A stretch of DNA of 64,000 nt, from contig NZ_CAJYVE010000011.1 in NCBI RefSeq assembly GCF_913777995.1, positions 23,418 to 87,417 on the forward strand, given 5' to 3'. Shown here piece after piece: positions 1-10,719 of the stretch. Every line of letters begins with the position of its first letter. The first letter of the stretch is position 1. Origin of the DNA: an uncultured Pseudomonas sp. (lineage in GTDB: Bacteria > Pseudomonadota > Gammaproteobacteria > Pseudomonadales > Pseudomonadaceae). The position numbers and the translations under genes are program-made. The notes beneath the pieces are model-generated. The model did no database searches. It saw nothing but the letters and a program-made list of their open reading frames with translations, and was not told the origin of the DNA.

Positions 1-164
1 GCCGCCGCCGCCTCCAGGGTGCGCAGGATGCCGGCCGGGTCACCGGCGTGAAAGCCACAGGCAACGTTGGCGCTGCTGACGATTTCGAGAATCGCCGCGT
101 CTTCGCCCATGCTCCAGGCGCCAAAGCTCTCGCCCAGGTCACTGTTGATGTCGATGGTTCGCAT
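1..164 (-). CDS. pxpA: 5-oxoprolinase subunit A (PxpA/LamB-YcsF family), N-terminal part only
   Basis: Reading the minus strand from the ATG at 164 gives about 54 residues beginning [15 protein letters not shown] and containing [13 protein letters not shown], the two N-terminal signatures of the LamB/YcsF family. PxpA works with PxpB and PxpC to open 5-oxoproline (pyroglutamate) to glutamate with ATP in the cytoplasm. The rest of the gene, and probably pxpBC, lies left of the window. It starts 19 bp after the stop of the NRAMP-like transporter, so the two form one operon read right to left. Only the N-terminus is visible, but the motif match is strong. Confidence 0.9.
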   Translation of the reverse strand, partial: MRTIDINSDLGESFGAWSMGEDAAILEIVSSANVACGFHAGDPAGILRTLEAAA

Positions 165-183
165 GTTCGGTTCTCCGTAGGAA

Positions 184-1416
184 TCAGGCAGCGCCAATGA
201 AGGCGAAAATGGATTTGGCAGACTTGAACGCCATGTACCACGACAGCAGGCAGGTCAGCGCGCCCAGCACCAGCAGCCAGCGCGGATAGTGGTAGCCGTC
301 CATCAGGTCAGCGCGGCGCCAGCCCACGTACATGAAGATGCTCAGGCCCAGGGGCAGGATCAGGCCGTTGAAGCCCCCGGCGAACACCAGCAGCGCCGCA
401 GGCGGCTTGCCCAGCAGCAGGAAGCAGACCAGCGCCAGGACGATGAAGCCCACGGTCGCGAGGTTACGCGCACGCTCGCTGATTTTCTTCGAAAACACGG
501 TGATGAACGACATCGAAGTGTAGGACGCACCGATCATGCTGCTGATGCCCGCGGCCCACAGCACCAGGCCGAACATCAGCATGCCGAACTGCCCGGCGGC
601 GGCGCCGAAGGCCTGGCCGGCCGGGTTGGCACCCTGGCCGGAAACGTCGATGACCACGCCACTGGCGACCACGCCGAGAATCGCCAGGAACAGCACGTAG
701 CGGGCGATGCCGGTGACCAGGATGCCGCTCAGGGCCGCCTTGGTCACCGCATCGATGTTCTCTACACCCACGGTGCCGCGGTCGAGCAGACGGTGTGCGC
801 CAGCATAGGTGATGTAGCCGCCGACGGTGCCGCCGACGATGGTGGTGATGGAGGCGAAGTCGATGAAGTCCGGCCATACCGACTGACGTAGCGCCTCACC
901 GAGTGGCGGGTGCGACGCAAAGCAGGCGAAGACGATCAGCGAGATCTTCAGCACGCCCAGCACGATCATGATGCGGTCCATGGCGATGCCAGCGCGCTGC
1001 GACGAGAAGATGGCAATCGCCAGCAAGGCGCTCAGTGCCCCGCCCCAGACCGGATCCAGGCCGGTCAGCGCATTGAGGCCCAGGCCGGCGCCGGCCAGGT
1101 TGCCGAGGCTGAACACCAGGCCGCCGGAAATCACCAAGGCTGCCAGCAAGTAGCCACTACCCGGAATCGCCGTATTGGCCAGGTCCGAGGCGCGCATGCG
1201 GGTCAGGGTGACAATGCGCCAGATATTCAGCTGAACGACGAAGTCGATGAGGATCGAGGCCAGGATACCGAAGGCGAAGGCTGCACCGAGGGTCGCGGTG
1301 AAGGTGGCGGTCTGGGTCAGGAAACCTGGGCCGATGGCGGAAGTCGTCATCATGAACATGGCGGCGATCAGGGAAGATCGACGTGCTTTCGTAAACTCTG
1401 TGGCGGTCTGTGTCAC
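184..1416 (-). CDS. NRAMP-family (YcsG-like) inner-membrane transporter
   Basis: A 410-residue polytopic membrane protein with about eleven hydrophobic segments and the fold signature of the NRAMP superfamily. The chosen GTG at 1416 lies 7 bp after an AGGAG; a longer reading from 1476 lacks such a site. In TM1 the usual metal-binding DPGN is replaced by GPGFLTQTA (residues 29-37), and no MPH motif is seen in TM6, where [10 protein letters not shown] occurs. Classical Mn/Fe transport is therefore doubtful. Homologues sit beside pxpA/ycsF in many bacteria (ycsF-ycsG in Bacillus), and the 19-bp spacing to pxpA here suggests uptake of a substrate linked to 5-oxoproline use. The substrate is inference; the family call is firm. 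Confidence 0.85.
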   Translation of the reverse strand: MTQTATEFTKARRSSLIAAMFMMTTSAIGPGFLTQTATFTATLGAAFAFGILASILIDFVVQLNIWRIVTLTRMRASDLANTAIPGSGYLLAALVISGGLVFSLGNLAGAGLGLNALTGLDPVWGGALSALLAIAIFSSQRAGIAMDRIMIVLGVLKISLIVFACFASHPPLGEALRQSVWPDFIDFASITTIVGGTVGGYITYAGAHRLLDRGTVGVENIDAVTKAALSGILVTGIARYVLFLAILGVVASGVVIDVSGQGANPAGQAFGAAAGQFGMLMFGLVLWAAGISSMIGASYTSMSFITVFSKKISERARNLATVGFIVLALVCFLLLGKPPAALLVFAGGFNGLILPLGLSIFMYVGWRRADLMDGYHYPRWLLVLGALTCLLSWYMAFKSAKSIFAFIGAA

Positions 1417-1518
1417 GGCATCGCTCCTGGATAGGGGGAGAGCAGGCAGCAGAGAATTGAGCAATGAGCATGCCAATGACCACTCTTAGACCTTCTAACG
1501 TAGGAGAAACAAGAGAAT

Positions 1519-1531
1519 ATTGTTCAACAAT
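1519..1531. promoter_or_regulatory. Candidate operator of the GntR/FadR-type regulator
   Basis: A perfect inverted repeat, ATTGTT-C-AACAAT, lies in the 264-bp gap between the divergent transporter-pxpA operon and the gntR gene. Its core TTGTTCAACAA fits the FadR-subfamily consensus TNGTNNNACNA exactly. The position between divergent genes is typical of a site where the regulator controls both its own gene and the adjacent catabolic operon. Binding is inferred, not shown. Confidence 0.6.
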
Positions 1532-1680
1532 GATGATCGAATAGTCAGGCTATACGCACCAAATTGTTACCCTTCGACCCAGCCGTGCTACCTGATGGAG
1601 CATGGCGCCCCTCCTTGCTGCTTGCCAGCCCTCCAGCACTCAGGGAACATCAGCAGGCTTTTTCTCATCCTGGACCTTCT

Positions 1681-3847
<2,167 letters not shown>

Positions 3848-3908
3848 CCCGCCGCCGGTATTTCTGACCTGTTGGACTGGCTTCAGATGCACTAAGCGTC
3901 AGTTCAGC

Positions 3909-3995
3909 CGTGGGAGCGAGCTTGCTCGCGAAGGCTGCCTCATGTTCAGCGCAGATGCAGTGACTTTCCCGGCCTCTTCGCGAGCAAGCTCCAAC
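3909..3995. repeat. Inverted pair of REP palindromes (BIME-type)
   Basis: The 357-bp gap between selO and the PAAR gene holds two Pseudomonas REP copies in opposite orientation. The first is at 3909-3933 (GTGGGAGCGAGCTTGCTCGCG, internal palindrome GCGAGC-TT-GCTCGC); the second is at 3976-3995 (CTTCGCGAGCAAGCTCC). They are separated by about 42 bp. Such pairs can fold in mRNA and protect or end the selO transcript. The rest of the gap shows no gene. Confidence 0.8.
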
Positions 3996-4204
3996 AAAAG
4001 CCAGAGCGCGCCTGACTGACCCATATTGGCTGGAGCCGGGACGTTTTTCCGCGGTATCACCGCTCTTACCGATGTCTGTACCGGGCAGCGCAAGCCACCG
4101 CTGATTCTGCTGTAGGAACGGTCCTTAACCACCTGCCCCCACTCTACGAAACCCGACTCAGGCCCTAGCATCGGTCTCCCACTCTTACAGAAGGAAACCA
4201 CGCC

Positions 4205-4606
4205 ATGCCATTCGTAGTCAGGGAAGGCGACCCCACCACAAGCGGCGGTTTCGTGCTGGCAGGGTCCGCCAGCGAGGCCATCGACCTGTTTCGCATTGCC
4301 CGCATGGGCGACCCGGTCTGGTGCCCGGCGTGCCGTGAAGTCGGCTACATCGCCCAGGGCAACCCCACCTGGGTCGACGGGCAGGTCGCCGTAGCCACCC
4401 ACGGTCACCGTATATCCTGCGGCTGCAAGGCTGGCAGCAATAGCGTCAAGGCCTCGCAACAGCAGTTCAAGGCCGACATGGAAGCCACCATCGACATTCC
4501 CGCCGATATGGCCGAGAACGCCCGTGCCCAGGCCGAGCGCCTGACCCGGGAAATCAAGGAAGGCTGCTACCCTCAGCGCGTCATGCGTACCATGACGACA
4601 TCCTGA
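4205..4606 (+). CDS. Orphan PAAR-domain protein (type VI secretion spike tip)
   Basis: A 133-residue protein. Residues about 5-80 match the PAAR pattern: GDPTTSGGFVLAG, then ARMGDPVWCPAC, GNPTWVDGQ and VATHGHRISCGCKAGS, with Cys/His positions that bind zinc at the cone tip. PAAR proteins cap VgrG spikes of type VI secretion systems and may carry cargo. The C-terminal extension is only about 50 residues, charged and helical, with no recognised toxin domain. No vgrG, adaptor, effector or immunity gene lies beside it, so it must serve a T6SS encoded elsewhere. AAGGAAA lies before the ATG. It converges with the ParA-like gene. Confidence 0.85.
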   Translation: MPFVVREGDPTTSGGFVLAGSASEAIDLFRIARMGDPVWCPACREVGYIAQGNPTWVDGQVAVATHGHRISCGCKAGSNSVKASQQQFKADMEATIDIPADMAENARAQAERLTREIKEGCYPQRVMRTMTTS

Positions 4607-4627
4607 ACAATCCCCTCGCGACGCGAT

Positions 4628-5407
4628 TCAATACCGGGACTGGCTTTCCAGGTGGTGATGCAATTCAACGAACTGCTGTGTCAGCTTATGGCGCGGGTCC
4701 ATATGGATCAGGGGCTGAGCCACCTGATGGGATTCGCGCATCTTCACCGAGGCATTGAGATACACCGGCAACACCGGCAGGCCTTCGCCCAGCAACTCGT
4801 CGAGTATCTGCTGGGGTAGGCTGGCGCGAGGCTGGAACTGGTTGACGATGATGCCTTCGAGTTCCAGCGCCTCGTTGTGGTCCTCCTTCAACTCTTCGAG
4901 TTCCTTGATCAGCCCATACAGCGCCTGGCGCGAAAAACTGTCGCAGTCGAAAGGAATCAGCACCTTGTCGGCGGCGATCAGCGCCGAAACCGCATAGAAG
5001 TTCAAGGCTGGCGGGGTATCGATATAGATGCGCTCGTAGTCTTCATCCAGTGTTTCGAGCAATTTGCGCAGCTTGTTGATCTTGTGCTTGGCCTCCAGCT
5101 TGGGCTGCAGCTCGGCCAGCTCTGCCGTGGCAGTGATCACATGCAGGTTGTCGTAGGGCGTTTCGTAGATATCCACCTGGTTCTTGCGCGTGAACGGGCC
5201 GGACGCCAGGGTCTGCCTGAAGAACTCGGCAATGCCCATGGGAATGTCATCGCCGGTCAGGCCGGTGAGGTAATGGGTCGAGTTGGCCTGGGCATCGAGA
5301 TCGATCAGCAGCGTCCGATAGCCTTCGCTGGCACTGACAGCCGCCAGGTTGCAGGCGATGCTGGACTTGCCGACACCCCCTTTCTGATTGAACACCACAC
5401 GGCGCAT
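4628..5407 (-). CDS. ParA-family (MinD/ParA-like) ATPase, orphan
   Basis: A 259-residue P-loop ATPase with a deviant Walker A KGGVGKS at residues 9-15, [10 protein letters not shown] (Walker A' region) and [10 protein letters not shown] as switch II. These are the signatures of ParA chromosome/plasmid partition and cargo-positioning ATPases. The ATG at 5407 was chosen because it gives the family N-terminus [16 protein letters not shown] and is preceded by GGGAGG; the longer open frame to 5629 has no such support. No ParB gene or obvious parS cluster is adjacent, so it probably positions something other than the replicon. An equivalent gene next to the LysR/MFS pair is, as I recall, present in P. 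aeruginosa. Confidence 0.88.
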   Translation of the reverse strand: MRRVVFNQKGGVGKSSIACNLAAVSASEGYRTLLIDLDAQANSTHYLTGLTGDDIPMGIAEFFRQTLASGPFTRKNQVDIYETPYDNLHVITATAELAELQPKLEAKHKINKLRKLLETLDEDYERIYIDTPPALNFYAVSALIAADKVLIPFDCDSFSRQALYGLIKELEELKEDHNEALELEGIIVNQFQPRASLPQQILDELLGEGLPVLPVYLNASVKMRESHQVAQPLIHMDPRHKLTQQFVELHHHLESQSRY

Positions 5408-5609
5408 CGTTCGCCCTCCCGGATTGGCAAAAATTGGAAACAGGTCAGTGTGGACCGTAGTGCCATGCGAGTCTAGGCAATCCATATGACAACCGGGTTC
5501 GCCACGCCCAACAGCACCGGATTCCGACGGCAGCTCGCTCTTCAGGCACCCGCCAGGCTTGCCTTCAGTCGGAAATAGCGATGCGGCACACAGATAATGT
5601 GTAACAAAT

Positions 5610-5638
5610 TTGCTACTCCGGACCCCCATCTGGATAAT
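5610..5638 (+). promoter_or_regulatory. Predicted sigma70 promoter of the aryl-polyene operon
   Basis: In the 322-bp gap between the divergent ParA-like gene and the first APE gene, TTGCTA (5610-5615) and GATAAT (5633-5638) are separated by 17 bp, four and five matches to the two consensus boxes. Transcription would start near 5645, giving a leader of about 85 nt. No other gene or repeat was seen in the gap. Confidence 0.55.
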
Positions 5639-5729
5639 GCGCGCACTCGGTCAATAGTCACGCCAAGGTCGGTGTCGTCCCCGTGTCACCGGGACGAAAA
5701 GAAGCAGTCCGCAGGGGCGGGAATAAACT

Positions 5730-6449
5730 TTGATCACGTTCAACATCGCACAATGGCGTGCCTGGGCGCCTGGCCTGGCCAGCGTCGAAGACTGGCAGCA
5801 GTGGAGCCTGGCGCCCCGCCCGCTGCCCGATCACGACGAATCCCCGGACGTATCCTTCCTGCCGGCCATGCAGCGCCGTCGCCTTGGGCGCATGGCACGC
5901 ATGGCGTTCGCCGTCGGCTGGCCATTGGCGCAAGACCATGAGCAGCTGCCCCTGGTGTTCGTCTCGCGCCATGGCGAAACCCCACGCACCTTCGACATCC
6001 TGCGCGACCTGGCCGCCGGCGAGCCGCTGTCGCCGACCCAGTTCAGCCTGTCGGTGCATAACGCGGTGATCGGCCTGTGGTCGATCATGCGCGGCGCCAC
6101 CTGCGAGATGACGGCCCTGGCCGCCGCTGGCGATGGCCTGGAGCACGGGGTTCTCGAGGCCGCCACGCTGCTCGCCGAAGGCGCTGCCGCGGTGCTGCTG
6201 ATCATCACCGAAGAGCGACCGCCCGAAGCCTACGCCCAGTGGATCGACGACGTGCCCTTTCCTTATGCCGTGGGGCTGCTGCTGACCCCCGGCGACACCT
6301 GGAGCCTGTCCCTGGACAGCACCGGGGCGGATGCGCAGCCTTCGCGCTGGCCACACGCCCTGAGTCTGCTCCAGACCCTGCATGCCGATCAGCCTGCCTG
6401 CCAACATCCGTGGAAGAAGCGTTTATGGACCTGGCAACGCAATCACTGA
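5730..6449 (+). CDS. Beta-ketoacyl synthase-like chain-length factor, APE cluster (ApeC-like)
   Basis: A 239-residue protein of the Ketoacyl-synt_2 type found at the head of aryl-polyene clusters. It starts ITFNIAQWRAWAPGL and carries a truncated thiolase-like half (SLSVHNAVIGLWSI, ATLLAEGAAAVLLI) without the ketosynthase catalytic Cys-His-His set. In the E. coli APE system such a protein pairs with a ketosynthase to set chain length. The start is a TTG at 5730: an in-frame TAA lies at 5724 and no other start codon is near. Its end overlaps the next gene by 25 nt. Confidence 0.82.
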   Translation: MITFNIAQWRAWAPGLASVEDWQQWSLAPRPLPDHDESPDVSFLPAMQRRRLGRMARMAFAVGWPLAQDHEQLPLVFVSRHGETPRTFDILRDLAAGEPLSPTQFSLSVHNAVIGLWSIMRGATCEMTALAAAGDGLEHGVLEAATLLAEGAAAVLLIITEERPPEAYAQWIDDVPFPYAVGLLLTPGDTWSLSLDSTGADAQPSRWPHALSLLQTLHADQPACQHPWKKRLWTWQRNH

Positions 6450-7231
6450 GCAAGCACCGCGATGCCTATTACTGGCGCCTGCTGGCCACCGCTGCCAGCT
6501 TCGCCCTGTTCGGTCTGGGCGGCCTGTGCCTGCGCGTGCTGGTGTTTCCGGTGCTGGCCTGTCTGCCCGGTGACGCCGCCAGCCATCAGCGCCGCGCGCG
6601 TTACACCATCAGCCTGCTGTTCTGGCGCTTCATCCGCATCATGGCGCGCCTGCGCGTACTCACCTACGAGGTGCAGGGTGCCGAAAAGCTCGGCCGGCCA
6701 GGGCAGATGATCATCGCCAACCACCCATCGCTGATCGACGTGGTGTTCCTCATCGGCCTGGTCCGCGACGCCAACTGCGTGGTCAAGCGCAGCCTCTGGG
6801 ACAACCCCTGCACCCGCGGGCCGGTGCGCCGCGCCGGTTACGTCAGCAACGACGGCAGCATCGACATGCTCGACCTGGCGGTCGGCAGCCTGCAGGCCGG
6901 ACAGACCCTGGTGATCTTTCCCGAGGGCACGCGCACCACGCCGGGTCAGCCGCCAGCCTTCCACCGCGGCGCCGCCGCCATCGCCCTGCGCGGGGCGCAG
7001 GTCATCACCCCGGTGACCATCGTGGTCCACCCCACCACCCTGACCAAAGCCGAACCCTGGTACCGCATACCGCAACGCCGCGTGCACTTCAGCCTGCGTG
7101 TCGGTACCGATATCGATCCGCAGCGTTTCAACGAGATGGGCCCGCCACCGCTGGCCTCACGCAAGCTCAACGATTACCTGCACGACTATTTCATCAAGGA
7201 GCTCGCCCCAGATGAGCGATCTGCACCGTGA
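6425..7231 (+). CDS. 1-acyl-sn-glycerol-3-phosphate acyltransferase-like protein (APE cluster)
   Basis: A 268-residue PlsC/LPLAT-fold enzyme. An N-terminal membrane helix lies at about residues 20-45, followed by the acyltransferase blocks NHPSLIDVVFL (block I, with NHxSxxD in place of HxxxxD), FPEGTRTTPG (block III) and a PVTIVV block IV. It probably acylates a glycerol, sugar or lipid moiety joined to the aryl polyene at the inner membrane. ATG at 6425 follows GGAAGAAG. It overlaps the preceding gene by 25 nt and the following ACP by 20 nt, implying translational coupling. Confidence 0.85.
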   Translation: MDLATQSLSKHRDAYYWRLLATAASFALFGLGGLCLRVLVFPVLACLPGDAASHQRRARYTISLLFWRFIRIMARLRVLTYEVQGAEKLGRPGQMIIANHPSLIDVVFLIGLVRDANCVVKRSLWDNPCTRGPVRRAGYVSNDGSIDMLDLAVGSLQAGQTLVIFPEGTRTTPGQPPAFHRGAAAIALRGAQVITPVTIVVHPTTLTKAEPWYRIPQRRVHFSLRVGTDIDPQRFNEMGPPPLASRKLNDYLHDYFIKELAPDERSAP

Positions 7232-7472
7232 CATCAAGCAACTGATCATCGATGCCCTGGGCCTCGAAGACATCACCACCCAGGACATCGGCGACGACCA
7301 GATCCTGTTCGGCGAAGGCCTCGGCCTGGACTCGGTGGACGCCCTGGAACTGGGCCTGGCCATCCAGAAGCGCTACGGCATCAAGATCGACGCCGAAGCC
7401 AAGGACACCCGCTCGCACTTCACCAGCGTCGACAGCCTCGCGGCCTTCGTCAGCGCCCGGCAATCGGCCTGA
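7212..7472 (+). CDS. Acyl carrier protein 1 (APE cluster, ApeE-like)
   Basis: An 86-residue acidic four-helix carrier with the phosphopantetheine site GLGLDSVDALEL, Ser41. As one of two tandem ACPs it should carry the aryl starter or growing polyene for the ketosynthases. The ATG at 7212 overlaps the acyltransferase gene; the second ACP begins 9 nt after its stop. The longer LGLDS form is typical of polyene and secondary-metabolite ACPs rather than housekeeping AcpP. A separate phosphopantetheinyl transferase is not present in the cluster. Confidence 0.9.
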   Translation: MSDLHRDIKQLIIDALGLEDITTQDIGDDQILFGEGLGLDSVDALELGLAIQKRYGIKIDAEAKDTRSHFTSVDSLAAFVSARQSA

Positions 7473-7481
7473 GGATTGATC

Positions 7482-7736
7482 ATGCAAACCCGTGACGACA
7501 TCTTCGAAACCCTGCGCACCGCGCTGGTAGAGCTGTTCGAGATCGAGCCCGAGCGTGTGACCCTGGAGGCCAACCTCTACCAGGACCTGGAAATCGACAG
7601 CATCGATGCCGTGGACCTGATCGACCACATCAAGCGCAAGACCGGAAAAAAGATCGCCGCCGAGGAATTCAAGTCGGTGCGTACGGTCAACGACGTGGTC
7701 GAAGCGGTCTACCGCATGGTCAGCCCCGCCGCATGA
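7482..7736 (+). CDS. Acyl carrier protein 2 (APE cluster, ApeF-like)
   Basis: An 84-residue ACP with the site DLEIDSIDAVDLIDHI (Ser40), a normal AcpP-like pattern. The ATG at 7482 is preceded by GAGGA with good spacing; a TTG two codons earlier is less likely. Two different ACPs in tandem are the rule in aryl-polyene clusters, where one may load the aryl group and the other malonyl extenders (inference). The stop overlaps the next start as ATGA. Confidence 0.9.
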   Translation: MQTRDDIFETLRTALVELFEIEPERVTLEANLYQDLEIDSIDAVDLIDHIKRKTGKKIAAEEFKSVRTVNDVVEAVYRMVSPAA

Positions 7737-8278
7737 AGCGGCTGGCGGGCCTGCTGCTGGTGCTGGCCGGTGTGCTCTACCCCATCGTGGTCTACCTGGG
7801 TATCGAGCACTTCGCCCCCTGGCAGTTCGCCCTGCTGCTGGGCGGCCTGTGGCTGGCGCGGCTGCTCAGCGGCGAGCGCCGCCCCGGCACCCTGGCCATG
7901 GCGGCAGTCGCCCTGGGCTTCTGCCTGCTGCTGGCGCTGCTCGACAGCCCCGTGCTGCTGCGCTGGTACCCGGTGCTGATCAGCGTCTTCATGCTCGGCC
8001 TGTTCGGCAGCAGCCTCATTCAGGGGCCGCCGCTGGTCGAACGCCTGGCGCGGCTGCGCGAGCCGGACATGCCCGAGTCGGGGGTGCGCTACACGCGGCA
8101 GGTGACCTGGGTGTGGTGCGGGTTCTTTCTGTTCAACGGCCTGACCACGACCGCCCTGACCCTGTGGGCGCCGCTGCACTGGTGGGCGCTGTGGACCGGA
8201 TTGCTGTCCTACGTCTTGATGGGCCTGCTGTTCGCAGGCGAATGGATGGTCCGCCGCCGGGTCCGAGGCGGTGCTTGA
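7733..8278 (+). CDS. COG4648-type membrane protein (APE cluster, ApeG-like)
   Basis: A 181-residue protein with about six hydrophobic segments, including LAGLLLVLAGVLYPIVVYLG at the N-terminus and WWALWTGLLSYVLMGLLFAG near the C-terminus. Members of this family occur almost only in aryl-polyene clusters between the ACPs and the ligase. The biochemical role is not established; a place in anchoring the assembly line or passing the product to the inner membrane is an inference from position. Coupled to the ACP by ATGA. Confidence 0.78.
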   Translation: MKRLAGLLLVLAGVLYPIVVYLGIEHFAPWQFALLLGGLWLARLLSGERRPGTLAMAAVALGFCLLLALLDSPVLLRWYPVLISVFMLGLFGSSLIQGPPLVERLARLREPDMPESGVRYTRQVTWVWCGFFLFNGLTTTALTLWAPLHWWALWTGLLSYVLMGLLFAGEWMVRRRVRGGA

Positions 8279-8288
8279 AGTGAATGCG

Positions 8289-9992
8289 ATGAACTGGTCG
8301 AACCTTGAACACCTGCTGCTCGACGAGCAGCCCGAGCGCCTGCTGTGCCAGGCGCCGGACATGACCCTTGCGCAGTTCCGCTACCAGGCACTGTGCGCCG
8401 CGGCCGCCCTGCAACAACGCGGGGTGCGGCGCCTGGCCGTGCACCTGGAAGACGCCGGGGAACTGGTGGTCGCGCTGTTCGCCGCCTGGCGTGCCGGGGC
8501 CAGCGTCTTGCTGCCTGCCGACCTGCAGGCGCAGACCCGCGAGCGCTGGACACCGCAGGTCGACCTGTGGCTCAGCCCCCACGCCGGCGACGCCAGCCTG
8601 GCCGAACTGTGCACCAGCGCGCCGTTGGCGCCAGCCGCCCTGGACCTCGACGCCTGCCAGCTGAGCCTGTGCACCTCAGGCTCCAGCGGCGAGCCCAAGC
8701 GCATCGACAAACGCCTGCGCCAGCTGGACAACGAAGTGCGCGGCCTGGAACGCCTGTGGGGCGCCCAGCTGGGCGATGCCTGCATGATCGGCAGCGTCGC
8801 CGCCCAGCACATCTACGGCCTGCTGTTCCGCGTGCTGTGGCCGCTGTGCGCCGGGCGTCAGTGGGTGCGCCTGCCAGTGCCTTTTCCCGAAGACCTGCAG
8901 CGCGTCAGCCGCCAGTACCCGCGCTTCGCCTGGGTGGCCAGCCCGGCGCTGCTCAAGCGCATGGGCGACAACCTCGACTGGCCGGCCCTGAGCGCGGTGC
9001 GCCGGGTGTTTTCTTCCGGCGGTGCACTGCCCGGCGACGCCGCGCAAAGCCTGCAGCAGCGCCTGGGCCAGTGGCCCTGCGAGATTCTCGGCAGTTCGGA
9101 AACCGGCGGTATCGCCTGGCGCCAGGGCCAGCCGCTGTGGCAGGCCTTCGACGGCGTGCAGCTGAGCGGCGATGACCAGGGCGCCCTGCAGGTGCGCTCG
9201 CCGTACCTGCCCGTCGGGCACGTCGAGCAGACGGCCGACGCGGTCCGCTTCGAGGCCGATGGGCGCTTCGAGCTGCTCGGCCGCCTCGACCGTATCGTCA
9301 AACTGGAAGAGAAACGCATCGCCCTGCCGGCACTGGAGCAGGCATTGGCCAACCATGCCTGGGTCAGCGAGGCGCGTCTGGGCGTGGTGCGCGAACGCCG
9401 CGCCTACCTCGGCGTGCTGGCGGTCCTCAGCGCGGCGGGCCTGCAAGCCTTGCGCGAGGGCGGTCGCCGAGCCCTGACCGAAACACTGCGCGAGCACCTG
9501 CGTGGCCACTGCGAAGCCCTGGCGCTGCCGCGCCGCTGGCGGCTGCTGGGCCAGTTGCCGCTCAACACCCAAGGCAAGCTGCCCCAGGCACGTATCGACG
9601 CGCTGCTGGCCGCGCCGCGGGGCAAAGAGCCGGAACTGCTGGCACAACACCGCAGCGACGACGGCCTGCACCTCGACCTGCGGGTCCCCCCCGACCTGGC
9701 CTTCTTCACCGGGCATTTTCCGCGCTCCCCGGTGCTGCCCGGCGTGGTGCAGCTGGACTGGGCCGTGCAACTGGGCCAGCGCCTGCTGAACCTGCCCCCG
9801 CGCTTCGCCGGCATGGAAGTGATCAAGTTCCAGCAACTGGTACGCCCCGGCGACCAATTGAGCCTGACCCTGCGCTTCGATAGCGCCCGCAACAAGCTGC
9901 ACTTCGCCTATCACAACCTGGACCAGCAGCCCTGCTCCAGTGGCCGCATCCTGCTGGAAGGGCCGATCGCCACGGAGCCCGAGCATGCATAA
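8289..9992 (+). CDS. Fused aryl/acyl-ACP ligase and hotdog dehydratase (ApeH-ApeI-like)
   Basis: A 567-residue two-domain protein. Residues 1 to about 450 are an AMP-forming ligase of the ANL family: the phosphate loop TSGSSGEPK lies at 129-137, SSETGGIAW is the A5 motif, [19 protein letters not shown] is the A7-A8 hinge, and LNTQGKL places the C-terminal lysine. It should activate the aryl acid and load an ACP. Residues about 465-567 form a FabA/FabZ-type hotdog domain, [17 protein letters not shown] with catalytic His476, for dehydration of the 3-hydroxyacyl-ACP. In E. coli these are two genes. The start is uncertain: ATG 8289 is preferred, with GTG at 8280 or 8271 possible. Confidence 0.88.
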   Translation: MNWSNLEHLLLDEQPERLLCQAPDMTLAQFRYQALCAAAALQQRGVRRLAVHLEDAGELVVALFAAWRAGASVLLPADLQAQTRERWTPQVDLWLSPHAGDASLAELCTSAPLAPAALDLDACQLSLCTSGSSGEPKRIDKRLRQLDNEVRGLERLWGAQLGDACMIGSVAAQHIYGLLFRVLWPLCAGRQWVRLPVPFPEDLQRVSRQYPRFAWVASPALLKRMGDNLDWPALSAVRRVFSSGGALPGDAAQSLQQRLGQWPCEILGSSETGGIAWRQGQPLWQAFDGVQLSGDDQGALQVRSPYLPVGHVEQTADAVRFEADGRFELLGRLDRIVKLEEKRIALPALEQALANHAWVSEARLGVVRERRAYLGVLAVLSAAGLQALREGGRRALTETLREHLRGHCEALALPRRWRLLGQLPLNTQGKLPQARIDALLAAPRGKEPELLAQHRSDDGLHLDLRVPPDLAFFTGHFPRSPVLPGVVQLDWAVQLGQRLLNLPPRFAGMEVIKFQQLVRPGDQLSLTLRFDSARNKLHFAYHNLDQQPCSSGRILLEGPIATEPEHA

Positions 9993-10719
9993 CCCCTGCG
10001 CCGTGATCCCGGTGTTCGACCATGAACACGCGGTCACCCACGTGGTCGATGCACTGCGCCTGGCCGGCCTGCCCTGCGTACTGGTCGACGACGGCAGCGG
10101 CCCGGCCTGCGCCCAGGTGCTGCAGGCGCTGGCGCAGCGCGACGGCGTGCACCTGATCCGCCTGCCGGTCAATCAGGGCAAGGGCGGTGCGGTAATGGCC
10201 GGTTTCCAGGAAGCGGCGCAGCGCGGCTACAGCCATGCCTTGCAGGTGGACGCCGACGGCCAGCACGACCTGAGCGACCTCGCGCGCTTCCTGCAGCTGT
10301 CGCACCAGCACCCCGAGGCGCTGGTATGCGGCTACCCGCAGTACGACGCCAGCGTGCCCAAGGGGCGCCTGTATGCGCGCTACCTGACCCACGTGTGGGT
10401 GTGGATCAACACCCTGTCGCTGCAGATCCGCGACTCGATGTGCGGCTTCCGGATCTACCCGCTCAAGCCGGTACTGCGCCTGATCGATGCGGTGCACCTG
10501 GGCCGCCGCATGGACTTCGACACCGAGATCCTGGTGCGCCTGTTCTGGCGCGGCCAGCCGATGCTCTGGCTGCCGATCCGCGTCCATTACCCCGCCGACG
10601 GCCGCTCGCACTTTCGCCTGTTCCACGACAATGCGCTGATTTCCAAGATGCACGCCAAGCTGTTCTTCGGCATGTTGCTGCGCCTGCCGGTGCTGCTGTG
10701 GCGCAAGGTGCGTCCATGA
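9985..10719 (+). CDS. Glycosyltransferase family 2 protein (APE cluster)
   Basis: A 244-residue GT-A fold enzyme. It starts AVIPVFDHE, has VLVDDGSG as the nucleotide-binding loop, NQGKGGAVMAGFQEA, and the metal-binding motif VDADGQHD, then SMCGFRIYPL and TEILVRLFWRG. This is the dolichyl-phosphate-mannose-synthase-like GT2 group. In APE clusters it often comes as a fusion with an LpxL-type acyltransferase; here the two are separate genes joined by an ATGA overlap. It probably glycosylates the polyene or its lipid anchor on the cytoplasmic face of the inner membrane. Confidence 0.87.
   Translation: MHNPCAVIPVFDHEHAVTHVVDALRLAGLPCVLVDDGSGPACAQVLQALAQRDGVHLIRLPVNQGKGGAVMAGFQEAAQRGYSHALQVDADGQHDLSDLARFLQLSHQHPEALVCGYPQYDASVPKGRLYARYLTHVWVWINTLSLQIRDSMCGFRIYPLKPVLRLIDAVHLGRRMDFDTEILVRLFWRGQPMLWLPIRVHYPADGRSHFRLFHDNALISKMHAKLFFGMLLRLPVLLWRKVRP

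Noticed and set aside
1564-1680. N-terminal extension of the GntR regulator from TTG 1564
   Set aside because: Non-conserved Pro/Ser-rich leader; the ATG at 1681 gives the normal FadR-type start.
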